Positions 1-13,112 of a DNA stretch of 64,000 nt are shown piece by piece. The DNA lies in contig JAODTK010005855.1 of the NCBI GenBank assembly GCA_026419785.1, forward strand, positions 496,001-560,000, given 5' to 3'. This DNA is from Sclerodactyla briareus (lineage: Eukaryota > Echinodermata > Holothuroidea > Dendrochirotida > Sclerodactylidae). Numbering within the stretch: position 1 is the stretch's first letter; the number at the start of each line of letters is the position of its first letter. The position numbers were made by a program, and so were the translations under genes. The notes beneath the pieces were generated by a model. It did not search any database. It was not told the DNA's origin and saw nothing but the letters and a program-made list of their open reading frames with translations.

Positions 1-1400
1 GGTACCAACATTCGACTAGCTGTGTAAGGGGTGACAGTCTGGCAGGGGTGTGGGAGGGTCAGGAATTGTAGGCTTGGCAAATCTGTCGGTGTTGAAACTT
101 CAGAAAATGCTGCTCCTCTTGAGACCGCCCCCTTTCAACAGAATGGTAGGCATAGAAATATATATCTTGGCAGAGTTGTTGGTACCCCCCTCACAACTGA
201 AGCTATGGAAGCTTTGGTTGTAGCCGGTTGACCACAGTTTGAAGGCTGTCATGGAATCAATATCCAAGTAACACAGATACCGATAATTGAAATTTTAGTT
301 ACCCCTGTCACTAGGTCATATGGGGGGGCGGGAGGAATACACTAGCCACCCGCCCCACGTAGGTGCTTATTTTCATTTGATCCACGACGTTAGGATTCCC
401 CTGCCAAATACGACCTCTGAAATCTTGCGCAATCGAACACACTCCTTTCTTTGGAATTTATTAGGCCAATGTCTCATGCCTGGCAGAAAATCATTTTACT
501 GATATGTTTCATTATGCTACAATAGGTGACTTTCAGCCACTATTAACTAAATTATTTCCAATTTTAGGACATCGGACTTTGTCAAAACTTTTGTCATAAA
601 CTTTGTGTGTCTTGATGTTACTCGAGTCTGCAGATGCGCTGCTATTTCTGTGCAGTTTGGCTCACCATTCTTCTAATTATAGATCAGTCACAAAATATTC
701 CGGTAACTGGGGCCTATATTAGATTATCTTCTATTCAGCTTGCTCAAGTATGCTAACCCACCACCACACGGCCCACCATTGCCAGCTGATGAAAATCGGA
801 TCCCGAATTTTTCATGCCGAAAATTTGATCCATGACCCTTTGAATATTGATGGGTCCACTGGATAGCATCCTTGCTACAACTTTCTTCAAAAGCTAACTC
901 GATAATTTTTTTCAAATAAAAATCTGAGAATCTGGAATGATTTTCTTTTCTCATCCCAAAGAGAAGTATAGATATACAGAAATGGGAACTCCATTCAAGC
1001 TGCTATATAAAAGAAACTTGGTTATCATGTCCAAAGAACTTTCCAAGGGTGTTTCACGCCTGACCGTTGGATTTTACTCCCCTGTTGTCAGGGATGTGGG
1101 AAGCTTGGCTGGACTGACAGGCTTCTATCCTGAGAGATTGTATCTAAAATTTGGCCAAGAAACTCAAAAAGCCTGGATGAGTTTAGAATTTCGAGGAAAT
1201 TGTGGAAGTGTAAGAACATCACAAAGTCACATTCTCCTCATTATAATATCAAAAATTGCATTCATGCTCATAAGATGCATAACTTTTTGTGTTCTTTTTC
1301 TTCACCTCAAATTTCTGTTGTAGTTTTAGAAAAAACTTGGCATCGTTTTCAAGATGGTAACAAAGTTTACTTTGACCTTATGGAAATCATCATTTGTGTG
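1..1400. other. No gene recognised
   Basis: Short open frames only, none with a recognisable protein signature or paired splice sites. It could be a far-upstream intron of the receptor gene or intergenic DNA. Confidence 0.5.
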
Positions 1401-1404
1401 GAAG

Positions 1405-1640
1405 AAGGCTGATGGTATTCAGCAAAACGCTTTGCAAGCACACATTTCTCGGTTTGAATCCAGCAGTCACTGGACATCTCGCCGATGTAGTTTTGCGATG
1501 GGCGCAGTTTCGCTGTAAGTGGTGGTTCCTGGCTGTGTGGGGTCCTGGGGGGGGTGCGTAAAATGGCGATCCTGTGAGCTATGGCAATGGGTTGCCTGCA
1601 ACCCCTTCCTCAATATATATTGTCACTGGTCGAGAATATA
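1405..1640 (+). mobile_element. Degenerate tRNA-derived SINE-like fragment
   Basis: A B-box-like stretch (CGGTTTGAATCC, near 1452) follows a weak A-box-like head. It is followed by a body containing GTAAAATGGCGATCCTGTGAG-like sequence near 1558. The same body phrase recurs near 58484 (CGTAAAATGGCGGTCCCATG), so it belongs to a dispersed family. No clear tail or target-site duplication is visible. Confidence 0.4.
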
Positions 1641-2899
1641 AGGAGAGTTATCACCGGTAGTGTTACTCGATGTAACTCATTGGCTCCCTGAACCCATGGA
1701 AATCAATTCACATTCCCCCCACTTAGTCCAAATAACGGTGAGCAATGGGTAATGGAGCTTGAAGATCCATGTCGATAATGAAGCCCTATAAGTTTGAAGA
1801 AAAAAAACTTAAATTTGCTCATTTGTAACATATCATAATATTGGGCTTTAACTTACCACCCACAAATTTGGGGCTGAAAGCTTGATGATTTGATTCTCCC
1901 CAATATTTTTTTGTCAGAAGTGACTGTAAGCACGTATAAGCTGGACGTCAATGCCCATACCGAGGTTTCATCTCTTAGACTTATTGAGGTAGCTCATAAT
2001 ATCGATTGAAGATAGAATCATAGAATATGCTCAGGTATATGTTCCAAATACCTTGGTAACCTTCCACCCGGGGCGCTCCACCGCCGCTGGTCCTCGTCGT
2101 TCCTTGGCCTGCCATATTTCCATACCAGGCCCTCCAATGAATCCTTTCAGTTATTTTCTACCCCGAAAGAAAAAAAAATGAAATTTTCCTCCGGTTGGTT
2201 GTATCATCTTGAGTTGATAGTATGGGCCTAGTTATGGTTGTTATCACACTAATGTAGGTGTGGTTTCCCATTACATGGTATACAACAATTGCACCCGCTT
2301 ATTTGAGTGTTGTACACCCTGTCCCCCCTCCCCCTCTCTTCTACAAGGGAATGTTGCACACAGTTCTACAGCTTTCCTCAGTTTTGCATGTTTGATCTGC
2401 CAAGTTTTAGCATAGAAATGGTATCAATGAGCTGGTCGTAATTTTTTCCCTATTGTTGTTATCTTCAATTCTATTTGAATCGCTTACCTTGTTTAGATAG
2501 TTCCGTTACTTCCATTCGTAGTCCATGCTTGATTTAGGCATTTTTTTTCCCCTTTATTTATAGGGGTTAGTTAGCATCCGAGTGTTTTCTGTGTCAGTAC
2601 TGATTTTCTCACCTATTGTGGTAGTTATAGATCTTGTAACCTGTTAGTTGTGTCAACCTGAGTCCATGATTTGTGTTGAGTTGGAAGGTATTTGGTTCCT
2701 GCCAAGGCAAAGGATGTCGTAATCTGCTGTGGTGTATGGTCTGTATGTAGGTTCACGCTGTGGGTGTCTGTTCCCCGGTGTGAACACGGTGACTGGTCAG
2801 CAAACAGAGACGTGGCCTCAGAAACATTTTTAGGCACGAGGAATTTCCAAGAACTTTTTACAAAAGGGATTTTTTTCAGAATCCTCATCATGTGGTTTT

Positions 2900-4150
2900 G
2901 AGCTGAGGGTGTTTTTACAAAATTTCAAAACTGGGTGGAATTCCCCTCCAAATATTCTGTGGATGGGGGTCTCAGAATAACAGTCATTATCTACATCCCT
3001 TGTCTCAGCAACAACACTGACTCATACTTGCATGTAAGTTAAATAGCATATGGAGTAGCATGATCTCTATTGTTTTACGTCAGCAGAAGTCTAAAATCTT
3101 ATACATACATCACTTTGTCACATAGCTGCAGAGGCTCATTCCTAACATGTAGCTTTGTCTGTATAGAGTGAGTAGATGATCCTTATTGTTTTCAACTGGT
3201 CGGGTCAGGCAATGTCAATGCCTGGAATCCTTATGAACCTGATAACTATTAAATGCAAAGATTCAGGGTGTCATACTTGGTATGTAGATTGGTCATATGT
3301 AGTAAATTTATCCCCATTGTTACCTCTCACGGTCAAAGGTCCGTGGATTCCTCAAGGTCACAGTCCTGACCTCTGTTAACATATATTGTTTGAAGCAGAG
3401 AGTCGTATGTGGTTATCCTTTGTTAAGAGGATATTAGTTTATTCCTTACTCGTTCGATTGAATGTTACCTTATCTGGCTACAATGAAAGAAAAAAAATAA
3501 AATTGATTGACAACCAGGCTCTGTAAATATAAATAATTGTCTTGTCCAGTTTGCCTGGGGTGTGTACTCTATCTGTTCCGTGATTGGCCCCCTCCAATAT
3601 TGGAAGCAACTTGTCTTATAAGGGCCCGCTGGGGCCCTGACAATCTGGACAGGACGTTGTTACGGTTGTAGAACACTGCAGGTTACTGCTGGAGGCACCG
3701 CTCAGGGAATGTGAAAATAGGCTTACACACATCAACAGCGGCAATCGGTATCGGGCAGGTTGTCAACAACCTCTTAACACAAGACTAGATGTTGGTATGC
3801 AAGTTGACCATGTGGAGTAAATGATTCAGGTCGAAGGTGGCCTGAAGTCAACAGAGGTCCAAGTTTGAAACCCTTATTAAACATGATATAATTTTCAATA
3901 CCAGGATGTAGAGGGCTCATATGGTTAGCCATATGGAATAGAGCACCTTGTTGGTTCCTGGGCAGGTCAAAGGTCACCTAAGGTCAACAAAAGTCAGTCT
4001 GAAGTCCTGGTAATGTGATGATTGTTTAATGCAAAGATTTATTGGAGCCCATATTGGTATGTAGCTTGGCCAAATAGACTAGATTGTGCCTATTGTTTTG
4101 GAGTAATGTCAGAGGTTATATACACATGGCAAGGGATCACTACTCAGTAC
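2900..4150. repeat. Degenerate tandem repeat, units near 180 bp
   Basis: Phrases such as 'TTGGTATGTAG', 'AATGCAAAGATT' and 'AGGTCAAAGGTCA' recur at irregular spacing, as in an old tandem array. The same vocabulary reappears at 16.1-17.3 kb and 35.8-36.4 kb. A perfect AGGTCA direct repeat with 1-nt spacing is at 3964-3976. No coding potential was recognised. Confidence 0.45.
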
Positions 4151-7100
4151 TGTGTTCTTGTTCTTCATAGTGGTTGGCTTAGAAGGATTTTCTCTTTTTA
4201 TTAGTACTAATTTGTTTCCCTCTTATGGTAGTACTTGATTATATAGATGTTGAATATTATACCATGAAACTGTAGATAGTAATGTCAGCTCTTGCTTGAT
4301 TCTAAAGTCATGTGTGAATTTGAATGTTTTTTTTTTTTCCTCGCCTGAAAGAAGTACAGAAAGAGACTTGGCGATTAGTGATTACTCTGTGTTCTGTGTG
4401 GGTGCATGTGTATGTGACCCATTGTTCATGCTTGCCCATTGCCAGGACATCTCTGAAACTGAAGGAGTGACAGAATTTTGTATGTAGAGTTATGGTGATG
4501 TAGTTTTCATAGGAGCAGGGTGACATGAATTCAAACTAATTAGATTCAACATAAAATATGCTGAATAATTTTTTAGTCTAATTTGCATAGCTTATGTACA
4601 TTGTTTAAGTTTCTTAAATATATACCACCGCCAGAATTTTTAAGATAGACGCAACCACTGGGAGGTCATTTAATGTGTCCGGATTTGCATACCCACCCAT
4701 GCAAATTTTGGTCTGCTTTTTTTTTTTTTTTACAAAACTCAGTGAATAAGGTCCACCTTTATAATCCTTAAAGTTTGATTCAGAGTCACTGAAGTTTATT
4801 CAATATTCAGTTGGCATAATTTAATTATAATTTATTGTTAAAAAAAGTATAAACTTGATCAGCTTATCACTAATTTAGTTGATATGCCTGTATTATGCAA
4901 CTTTGACCTTGGATGACCTGAAAATGAACTCCTGTCAGAACCACTCATAGTCTACATACGTCAAGTTTTGTTTAAATTGGGCAAAGTTTAGAAACTTGCA
5001 CAAAATTTACCTCAGATACCTGCAAATGAACCTGCACTTTTGTCAAGACTAGATGTAGTCTTCATCTACCAAGTTTTCCTCGAAATCTAACGAACTTTTG
5101 AAATGTGAAAATTATGCAAACTAGTAGCCATGTGGCGACTACCACTTTTGCACCCTACCAAGATTTAACTAACAAACATTTTCCAGTGAACCTAGCACAA
5201 ATGGCAGAATCAAAATTAAAACCCAATTTTCCCAGAAGTGGGAATATCTAATGGGTTTATTCATACTATCCTCCCTGAATTTCCAGGCATTTTTCTCACA
5301 TTCCTCACACAATTGTGAAAACATCTATTGTGGGCGAGAACCTCAGTGGAATAAATCTGGGTAAGATGTTATTCTCTATGTGCGTTGTTTATCCACAACC
5401 ACTGCCATGTTGTGTGGTTCTCAGCATAATCAATGGAGTAGGTGGGAGTAATCAAGACTGATAACAGGCAAGGTAAAAACCAGCGATCTCACACACAGTA
5501 TATCATCGGTTCTGCTGAGGGCCTTGAAGTTGTTGTTCTGGTCTCTTCGTTGGATTCAGAAGTGGCATACTCTATGCTGTTGTCCGTTCTCCGAATGGCA
5601 TCGCATTCTGCTTGCTGTAACCGAGGCTTCCAGGGATTATTGCTGCACCGTTTATAGGCCATGGAAACCCTGTAGGGTTGTATATATGGTCTAGAAGGTG
5701 GTTTCCGCCTCCTCCCCCCCTTCATTATTTTTGTGATTCTGTTTCAATAACTTATCTGGTGTTGGTGTCCTCGTGTTGTTGCTCCATCGGGGCCTGATGT
5801 CTTTTCGATTTACAGTGTCTGTGGGGCAAGCACTTATTGATTTGGAATACAATGTCCGTTGTGTCCTGTATGTTCGTGATTGTCCCCAAATAACCTAATT
5901 ATGTTGTTACACAAGACACATCCCAAGCGGAACCTCTCACTAAATGGGAATGTCCCTGTTGTACTTTAGGGCATAGTTGGGTTCTCGTGTACTTTTACCA
6001 TTAAAAGTTTTCTTGGGTGTGGGTAGTAGGTCATGTGTGGGAGCTCTCTAACTTGACAAGACCACTGTCCATGTTACGCATACCAACATTTTCGTCCCTG
6101 TGTGGTGTGCGTGTGTGTGCAAGAACTGAATAGAAAGTGATTCACACGGTAAGTTAACGAAGGTTAAGTAATCAACGCTTCTCCCCTTGTTTGATCTCCT
6201 CTCTTTTATTATGCCAGGGAATAATATTACCATAATTAAGCAGCTTCGCTGTTGCGGGTCACCAGATCCCATCACAACATGAACCTCTAATTTTGTTGGA
6301 ACCTGGCATACACTCTTGTGGCGAGGAAGGCTTTCACTGATGTAGGCTACACACCACGACAACCATCGCACAATTTGACAAAATCCCTGTCCATACTTGT
6401 CAACAACCATCACATAGTGGAACATACGAGTTGGTTATGATTTGAAAGCGTGGTAGTAATAATAGTTGCTTTGGGGGTAAACATGTTCTAGTTCTACTAT
6501 AACTGCTCATTGGTGAGTATGCACACTACCACTGTTTGAGGGCTCATTGTTATGCGTAGTGTCAAAGAATTTCCCGCTTTCAAACTATACTTTTGAAAAG
6601 CAGGAAATGGCTAGTTCCCAATGTACAAAACCAATTGGCAAACCCCGAAGAAGGCAAGAATAATGCAGAATTTGACCATTTTAGAAAGCAGAAAATTCTT
6701 GCCTCTGGTTATGGGAGTCGTTAATTGTTGCACCTCAGCAAATCGTGTGCCTGGCGTTACTGTTGTGCGTGCATATTTGTTGCCCGGTACAGGCCAGGGT
6801 TTGTTGATGCTATCTCTGCCAGAGCCGGCTAGTCATTTGCAACCAGCTCCAATGTCCAGAAGCATTCTCCTATTTGCTTGTTTCATGGAGCCAGGAGGGT
6901 TTAGGGGCAGACACAGGAACAGGTCGGATATCACCGGGCCCGGTAATCCGATGACCCTGTCAGACCATCCCTATTCATGCTCTCTCTTCAGGCCTCGACG
7001 GTGGAAATTTTTCCTGCAAAGCGAGAGTGATAGCCCGTACAAAATGTCATAGATGTGAACCCCCTGTCACGTAATTAACTCTGGACAGTCTTTCCTCCCA

Positions 7101-10100
7101 CTGTAGTCGATTGTAACATGATTCTGGGCGACTTGGCTCAGGGCTTTGTTGTTTTTGCTCGGTGTCGGGTGACAATGAAATCTGGGATCGGGTTGTTAGG
7201 TACGGTTGAGACTGCCCATCGTGAAAACTCGGTGGGTTCAAGGTGTAATCGATGTGCACAGCACTGTGTTTCAGAAATGTGCCTTAGAATTGGAGCGCAG
7301 CAGTAAAAGTCCATCATGGAACCACCAACAGAAGTTATGTTAGGACTGTGCAACCCTCGCCTCCTGTCTAGCTAGGAGGGGCAAGGTCATCTTGTGTTCT
7401 TTTAATGTACCAAGAATGTATAAATGTTGAATCGGCAAAAAGGAAAATAAATACAAAATATATTTTGGTGTCCGAGAAGAACTGCTTTATCTATATGCCT
7501 CAATCAAATTGAGGTTAATAAGAGAAAACAGAACATTGTACACGTGTATGTTAGGTTTTTATTCAGTAATTACTGCCTTTTGTGTGGTAGCCTGATTGGT
7601 GATCATGGCTGGCCAAACTGTCTGCAAAACAGAGTTGGTCCTAGACACTTATTTCATATCCTTGCACTGTGTAGATAGAAAGCTTTTCTACTATCCAAGA
7701 TAATTTCCTACCCATGAATGCTAATTTTCTTTATATGAAAGTTTCACTTACAAGTCAAAATCTTACTGATTACCACTTTAAATCATGATGCCATATTTCA
7801 TCCCATCTTCTCAGATGGTAGAAAGTGCTATAAAACTACCTTGGTATATTTATAAACGTTAAATTATTTATGTTCTGACTGCACTTTTATGTTTCCTTCA
7901 CTCTTAGCATTTTGGTTTGTTCAGAATATTCCTTAGGCCTCTTCTATCACTGACTGTTTTGCTTGTTTATTAGTTTGGTCATTTTGTAATGGTATTGTAG
8001 TTTATGGCTTTGGACATTCAATTTAGTGTGTTCTTGGTTTATGAATCGTTTCTTTTGTTGTTTTCTGTGTTTTTGTTCATATTTATGGGGATGTGTTTTT
8101 CACCTGTGGTGTCCCTCATTGTATTCCCACCTAGAATGTCCACATTGATTAAACTGTTAATCCCTAGCTGTGTCTTGTAATCATTGTTAGAATAATTCTC
8201 TTTCGAGTGAAAAGCACTTTGCACCCCATAATTTCGGTGACTTAGCCGTCCTTCAGATGTTTATTTTTTTTTTTTTTAATCGTTATTCACTATAATTCTA
8301 ATGAAGGCTGTTCAAAATAATGAACATTATTCTTTAGTATCATGGCCACCTACAGTCCCTAGGTGTCAGTTCCATATGGTAATCTTATTAATTATGAATT
8401 TTAACCGCCAACAGTAACATATTACTCGTGCCATAGCCATATTGATTGATATTTGCCGTAGTTATCGTTCTTGTGCCCACTCTGCCCCCTTAAAAACAGA
8501 TTCTGAAGAAACAATACCCTAATAACAATTCCCCTAAAACGACTTGATTTTCTTTCCTCATATCAATGATCATGTACCCCATAGGAAAGAGGGGCAGTAT
8601 TGAGAAAGATCTGGTATCCTGTAAAAATCACACTTCCCCTCCCCACTTATATCTAGGACAAAAAAAATCAAGGAGTGTAGCAAATTCCTCTGATTGACGA
8701 AGTTTCTCCACATGCTCACTAGCCCCATGCTCTTGTAACTGTGTATTGACTATTCAGTGAGGGATTCCACATATCTATCTTGAACGTATTTCACTTGTAT
8801 ATCACTTTCTGTATTGACGTTGTGTGTCTTTCTTCTCTATGGTCATCCTATGGCCATTGTCTGTTTGTCAGGGTTAGTGTCTTTGACCTTGGTATGGAAT
8901 GAATGTGTCACACACGTCACATCTGTTTTGATGTTTGTATTATGTATCTCACCAAGCACGTATCCCGAAAGAATTATTAACCCTATATGTACCTGTCTGT
9001 CACTCCAAAACAAAAAATCAAAGAGATGGCATGTTTCCATATAAACACTTTACTTTTCATACTATCGATTTTCGCACACAATAACGTAGTATGCTGACAT
9101 TCGGCCTAATGTTAACAAATGTCTTGATTTACAGGAACATGTCTTATTTACAAGCCCATCGGCTTGTTCATGAATATTTGCCTCGACATTTGAACGAAGC
9201 ATTCTCAAGCGCTAGTCCACTACAGACGTAAACGCATATCCCTACCCCTACATCACACAACATCACGATATATTATTCTGTTAATATATTTTCTTCCATT
9301 TGTGGTGAATCAAGCTACTCAGGACCACTGTAACAATCAGCATATTGTTTTTTCCCTTCCTGTCTTTCTTCTGCCATGGCTTTCATCGTAGTGGTGTCCA
9401 CTCTCCGGAAAAATAGAGGAGAGGGTTAATATTTAGAATGAAAACATTAGCTCAGTAGCTCCAGTGTGCTGTCTTAACTAACTTACATTTTGGTTTACCT
9501 GATCGTTGGTTTGGTTTGGGGTTGAGCATTATTAACATGCTTGTTTATTTTTCTTACTGGTACATACATATGTATTTTATTTAATGTACCTGTTTTCAGC
9601 CCCCAGTACAGTAGGTCTGATTTATCTATCCCTATATTACCGGCTATAGAGGTGGCAGTAAAGGGATTGTTTATCAGTGTCAACCCAAGACACTCTGCAA
9701 AAAGTGTCGCCAAGCTAAATCTGCCGTCCCTGAATCCCCCCCCCCACCCGTTTCATATGTGGAACACTCTAGAAGATTGTTATATTTTGGTGATTCACGA
9801 ATATTAGTGATATTATTGATTATTAATATTAGGACAGCATTGTCCCTTGTCTATTTCAGCAATTGTTGAGGCTTAAAGATGTTCTTTCCAGTTTTACAAT
9901 AGAACATGCCATTGGGTAAAATGGTGTTAAAAAAATGAGTGATAATTTATTGGTGACCCAGGTTTAAGGCCTGTAAATGGCGGCATACGCTCGGATGAGA
10001 GAGACACATGCGTAGGAGTAGCTGAATATCGTCCCCATTATGTTACGCCTGACAGTGAGATAAATTGAAACCAAAACAAACAAAATAGAGGGCAGCAAAT

Positions 10101-12206
10101 GCTTGCGTGTTGATGCAGGGGCTTCAGTCCATAACCTGCGAGCTAGGATTTGCCTGTTTCTTAACCTGGGTTGCTGTCATCCACCACAAACCACCTACCC
10201 CCCCCTCATGACACACACACCGCTGTCACGCTTATTTATTGCATCAACATAGTACATACATCACCATGGCACCTAAAAAGCTCTGTAATAATAAAAAGGC
10301 AAGTCTTTATTAAAAATAAAATAAAAGTTATAAACATAAACACAACAGACCCTCTGTCTCTTTCATCAATGAAATACCTCTGGGCACTTATCAGGCACGT
10401 CCCATACCTTGGCTTTTTAACCTGGGGAGGGGGTGGGGTTCTAGGCAAATTTTGGTTTTATCATGGCAATAATGAAAAATTGAACACATTATTCAAAGAA
10501 CTATCCTACAGCAGAACATACCTATATGCAGAAATTTTGAGGGTGGTTTTGGTTCTGAGATTTGGAAAAAGTACCCTAACCTTCCCATCTGGGCTGAAAA
10601 AAAAATCATATATAGGCCTATAGTTGGCACAATGTTCGAGCTTAAATTGTAACAAAGTGGCTTCAATTTTTTCCATTATTCACTCATCTTATATTCAAGC
10701 TGATTTTTTTTATTTTTTAGGTTCTACATTCACCATAAATGTCAATCCATTTGATACACCATGGATAGGTTCGCATTGGTGTCATACAAAAAGCAATCGT
10801 CAACTTCTTGACGGGAGTTGCCGGACTTAATACCTCTTAGGTATCTACAGACAAAAAGATCATCATCGACGATGACACTGATTGGTTGAAACTGTTGGCA
10901 CCACATTCAAAAGTCCCTGTTCTGAAATAAACAGATGTGGAAAACTATAGGGTCAAACTATTACTGTGTTAGTGTGGCATCCGATCCAATCAGGCAAGCC
11001 AAAGACGTAATAGTAAACTTGTATGGTACTTCCTTGACTGTTGTGTTGAATTTGGTTGTTGGAAGGCAAGGAAACAACCTGGCCTGATATCCCAGTCCAA
11101 GTAATCAAATATAAAGGGAACACTCATGTTGATTGACAATGCACGGTGTTTAGTATAATATTATTATTGGTGTAATTTTTAATAGATTTTAGCGATATAT
11201 CAGAATTGAATCTGCCAACAATGGGGCGGAATCCAACCGCATTAGAACCTGAAGCCAGATGTCATGTAATAAATTCTCCCAACTGACACAGGTAAAAAAA
11301 AAATCATATAAAAAACCCCCCACGCACTCAAATGTAGGTGTCTTGTTTGGTTATTCAATTTTACTCTTGAGGAATATTGATGATGTCATGGGGAGGGGGT
11401 GGGGGAGTGGGAGGGCGGATGAAAAAAACGCCCATGGATGCCAGCAGTAAGTGCTACTGTGCGGCTACCTTCCTGGTACATGGTTTCCAAGTTGTAAAAT
11501 GTTTCAATTCTTTCCCCTGTTACTAACAAGGGCAATAGCCGATTATGCACTCAGATCACCCACAATTTGGTCTGGGGTTGGCTTTAATAATTGTACAAAG
11601 TTCCGACGTCTATTCAGATGATATTATACTTACAAAGCATTGCTCCGTAACGAGGTTTTTTTTTTTGCCTCCATGGAAAGTAAGTAAAGATAACATTAAG
11701 CAATGAAACATGAATTGTGGCTAAAACATAGGTATATAAGTGTCATGTGCTTGCTGCCACTCTCGCATGATGGTCAGAAGAACAAGCCGATAATTTGGAG
11801 ATAAAGATTTTCAAGCTGTAGTGTAATCTTGCACTGGTGAGTTCTCTGTGCACAGACGACGAAGGCATGTTGGCATTGTATTACGTTTAATGTAAGTGGG
11901 ACATTTTTGACTGGCTCCCATCCATCATGTGTCCGTCCCCTCACACAGGGCCCTTCAATACAGGGCTTTTCAAAACATCACAAGACAATTGTATTCTACT
12001 GCTTGCGGGCCAAACTCACGTCAAACAACTTTTCAGATGTTTAAAAAATTCGTAACTTATGCTGGGGGAATGCTGAAATGTGTAGAAACAGTGATTTTGA
12101 GAATACTGTGATGACGGCTTTGTTCACTGAGGTTTGTCCAATGCACCTGGCATTTGTTCGCTAACTTCTGTTTGGCATTTCAGCATCCAGCTGTAACCAA
12201 GCATTT
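4150..12206. other. No gene recognised; AT-rich unique sequence with homopolymers
   Basis: I found no exon with supporting splice sites and no known protein similarity. The longest open frame (6621-7052, +, 143 codons) has no recognisable domain. The stretch contains T, A and C homopolymers and fragments of the 'TTTGCAT/CATAATT' dispersed repeat vocabulary around 4.6-5.2 kb. It may be an intron of the receptor gene or 5' intergenic sequence. Confidence 0.45.
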
Positions 12207-12255
12207 TTAGCTCAACCAGCTATGGCTGGTTGAGCTATTGGAATCTGCATGCCAC

Positions 12256-12279
12256 TCTATCCATCTATCTATCTATCTA

Positions 12280-12312
<33 letters not shown>
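12256..12312. repeat. Microsatellite, (CTAT)n followed by (CTGT)n
   Basis: An uninterrupted tetranucleotide run changes from ATCT/CTAT units to GTCT units halfway. It lies just inside the head of the surrounding element. Confidence 0.95.
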
Positions 12313-12313
<1 letters not shown>

Positions 12314-12730
12314 CAGTGTGTTAACATTAGCCTTTTTGGCCCCCAATAAGTCATTCTGTGATGGATTTTGACCAAACTTGGACCAACGTTTATTGACCCA
12401 TAGGAAATGTTTGACTTTGAAGGTCAGGTCAAGGTCATTAAAGTGTCGAGTATAGGCCCCTATGTGTAAACTTTTCAAAATGTATCTCCTCCTACAATTT
12501 TGGTGCACGCGCTGATGTTTGGTCATCATAATGGTCTACAGCCGTACCTTGCGGTGTTGCATGACTTTCGTCCCAGGTCCCACTTGGGCCCGAGGGCTCC
12601 ATTTTTATGAAATTTCACCCATAGTACTTGAAATTCATCTCCTCCCACCAATTCACTTGATGTTCTCAAGTTACTGTGCATGGTCCTTGTGAGGCCATAG
12701 GGTCGTTCAGGAATTTTGGGCTCGAGGCCC

Positions 12731-13112
12731 ATTTTTGCCCTTTTTTTTTTTTTTTTTACTCAGCCTTTGCCGGACAAAGCCCCTACCTATACGAGGCACG
12801 GCAAGGGTGCGGACCGGATATATCGCACGAATTGTCAGCGCGAAACCTTCACCAGTACACGGAACATAGGCGATGCCTCTTTTGCGGTACTTATGTGAAC
12901 AGTGAGGGGTACTTCACGCCGCGGCACTATTCACAGATTGCTACCCCATATTTTTTTGGCCCTGTTCCTATCCCTCATGCTGAGCGCCAAGCGATAAGGC
13001 AACATTCCCCCCCATTTTTAAAGTCCTTTGGGTATGACCCGACCGGGATTCGAACCCCGTCCTACCGGGTGGAAAGGCGGACTCTCTACCAACTGTGCTA
13101 GCAACTCGGTCC
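12731..13112 (-). mobile_element. tRNA-derived SINE inserted in a tandem repeat
   Basis: On the minus strand the element begins near 13112 with a tRNA-like head: A-box-like TAGCACAGTTGGTAGAG and a perfect B-box GGGTTCGAATCCC (about 13060-13048). About 250 bp of unrelated body follow, then a poly(A) tail seen as a T run at 12741-12758. The flanking sequence on both sides belongs to one interrupted copy of the 430-bp unit, which fixes the insertion as younger than the array. The target-site duplication is not clear. It is not a functional tRNA gene because there is no 3' acceptor arm. Confidence 0.85.

Noticed and set aside
4296-4487. Cysteine-rich peptide (F-C-V-G-A-C-V-C-D) suggesting a receptor furin-like domain
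   Set aside because: It derives from a TGTG-rich stretch, is short, and lacks the cysteine spacing of the insulin-receptor cysteine-rich region.
6621-7052. 143-codon open frame on the + strand
   Set aside because: No recognisable domain, biased composition or splice context. Length alone is not convincing in 64 kb of six frames.
10171-10623. 150-codon + frame
   Set aside because: Low-complexity, A/T-rich translation, no conserved segment and no splice support.
13040-13112. Possible tRNA gene on the minus strand
   Set aside because: A and B boxes are good, but there is no paired 3' acceptor stem, and a poly(A)-tailed body follows; it is a SINE head.
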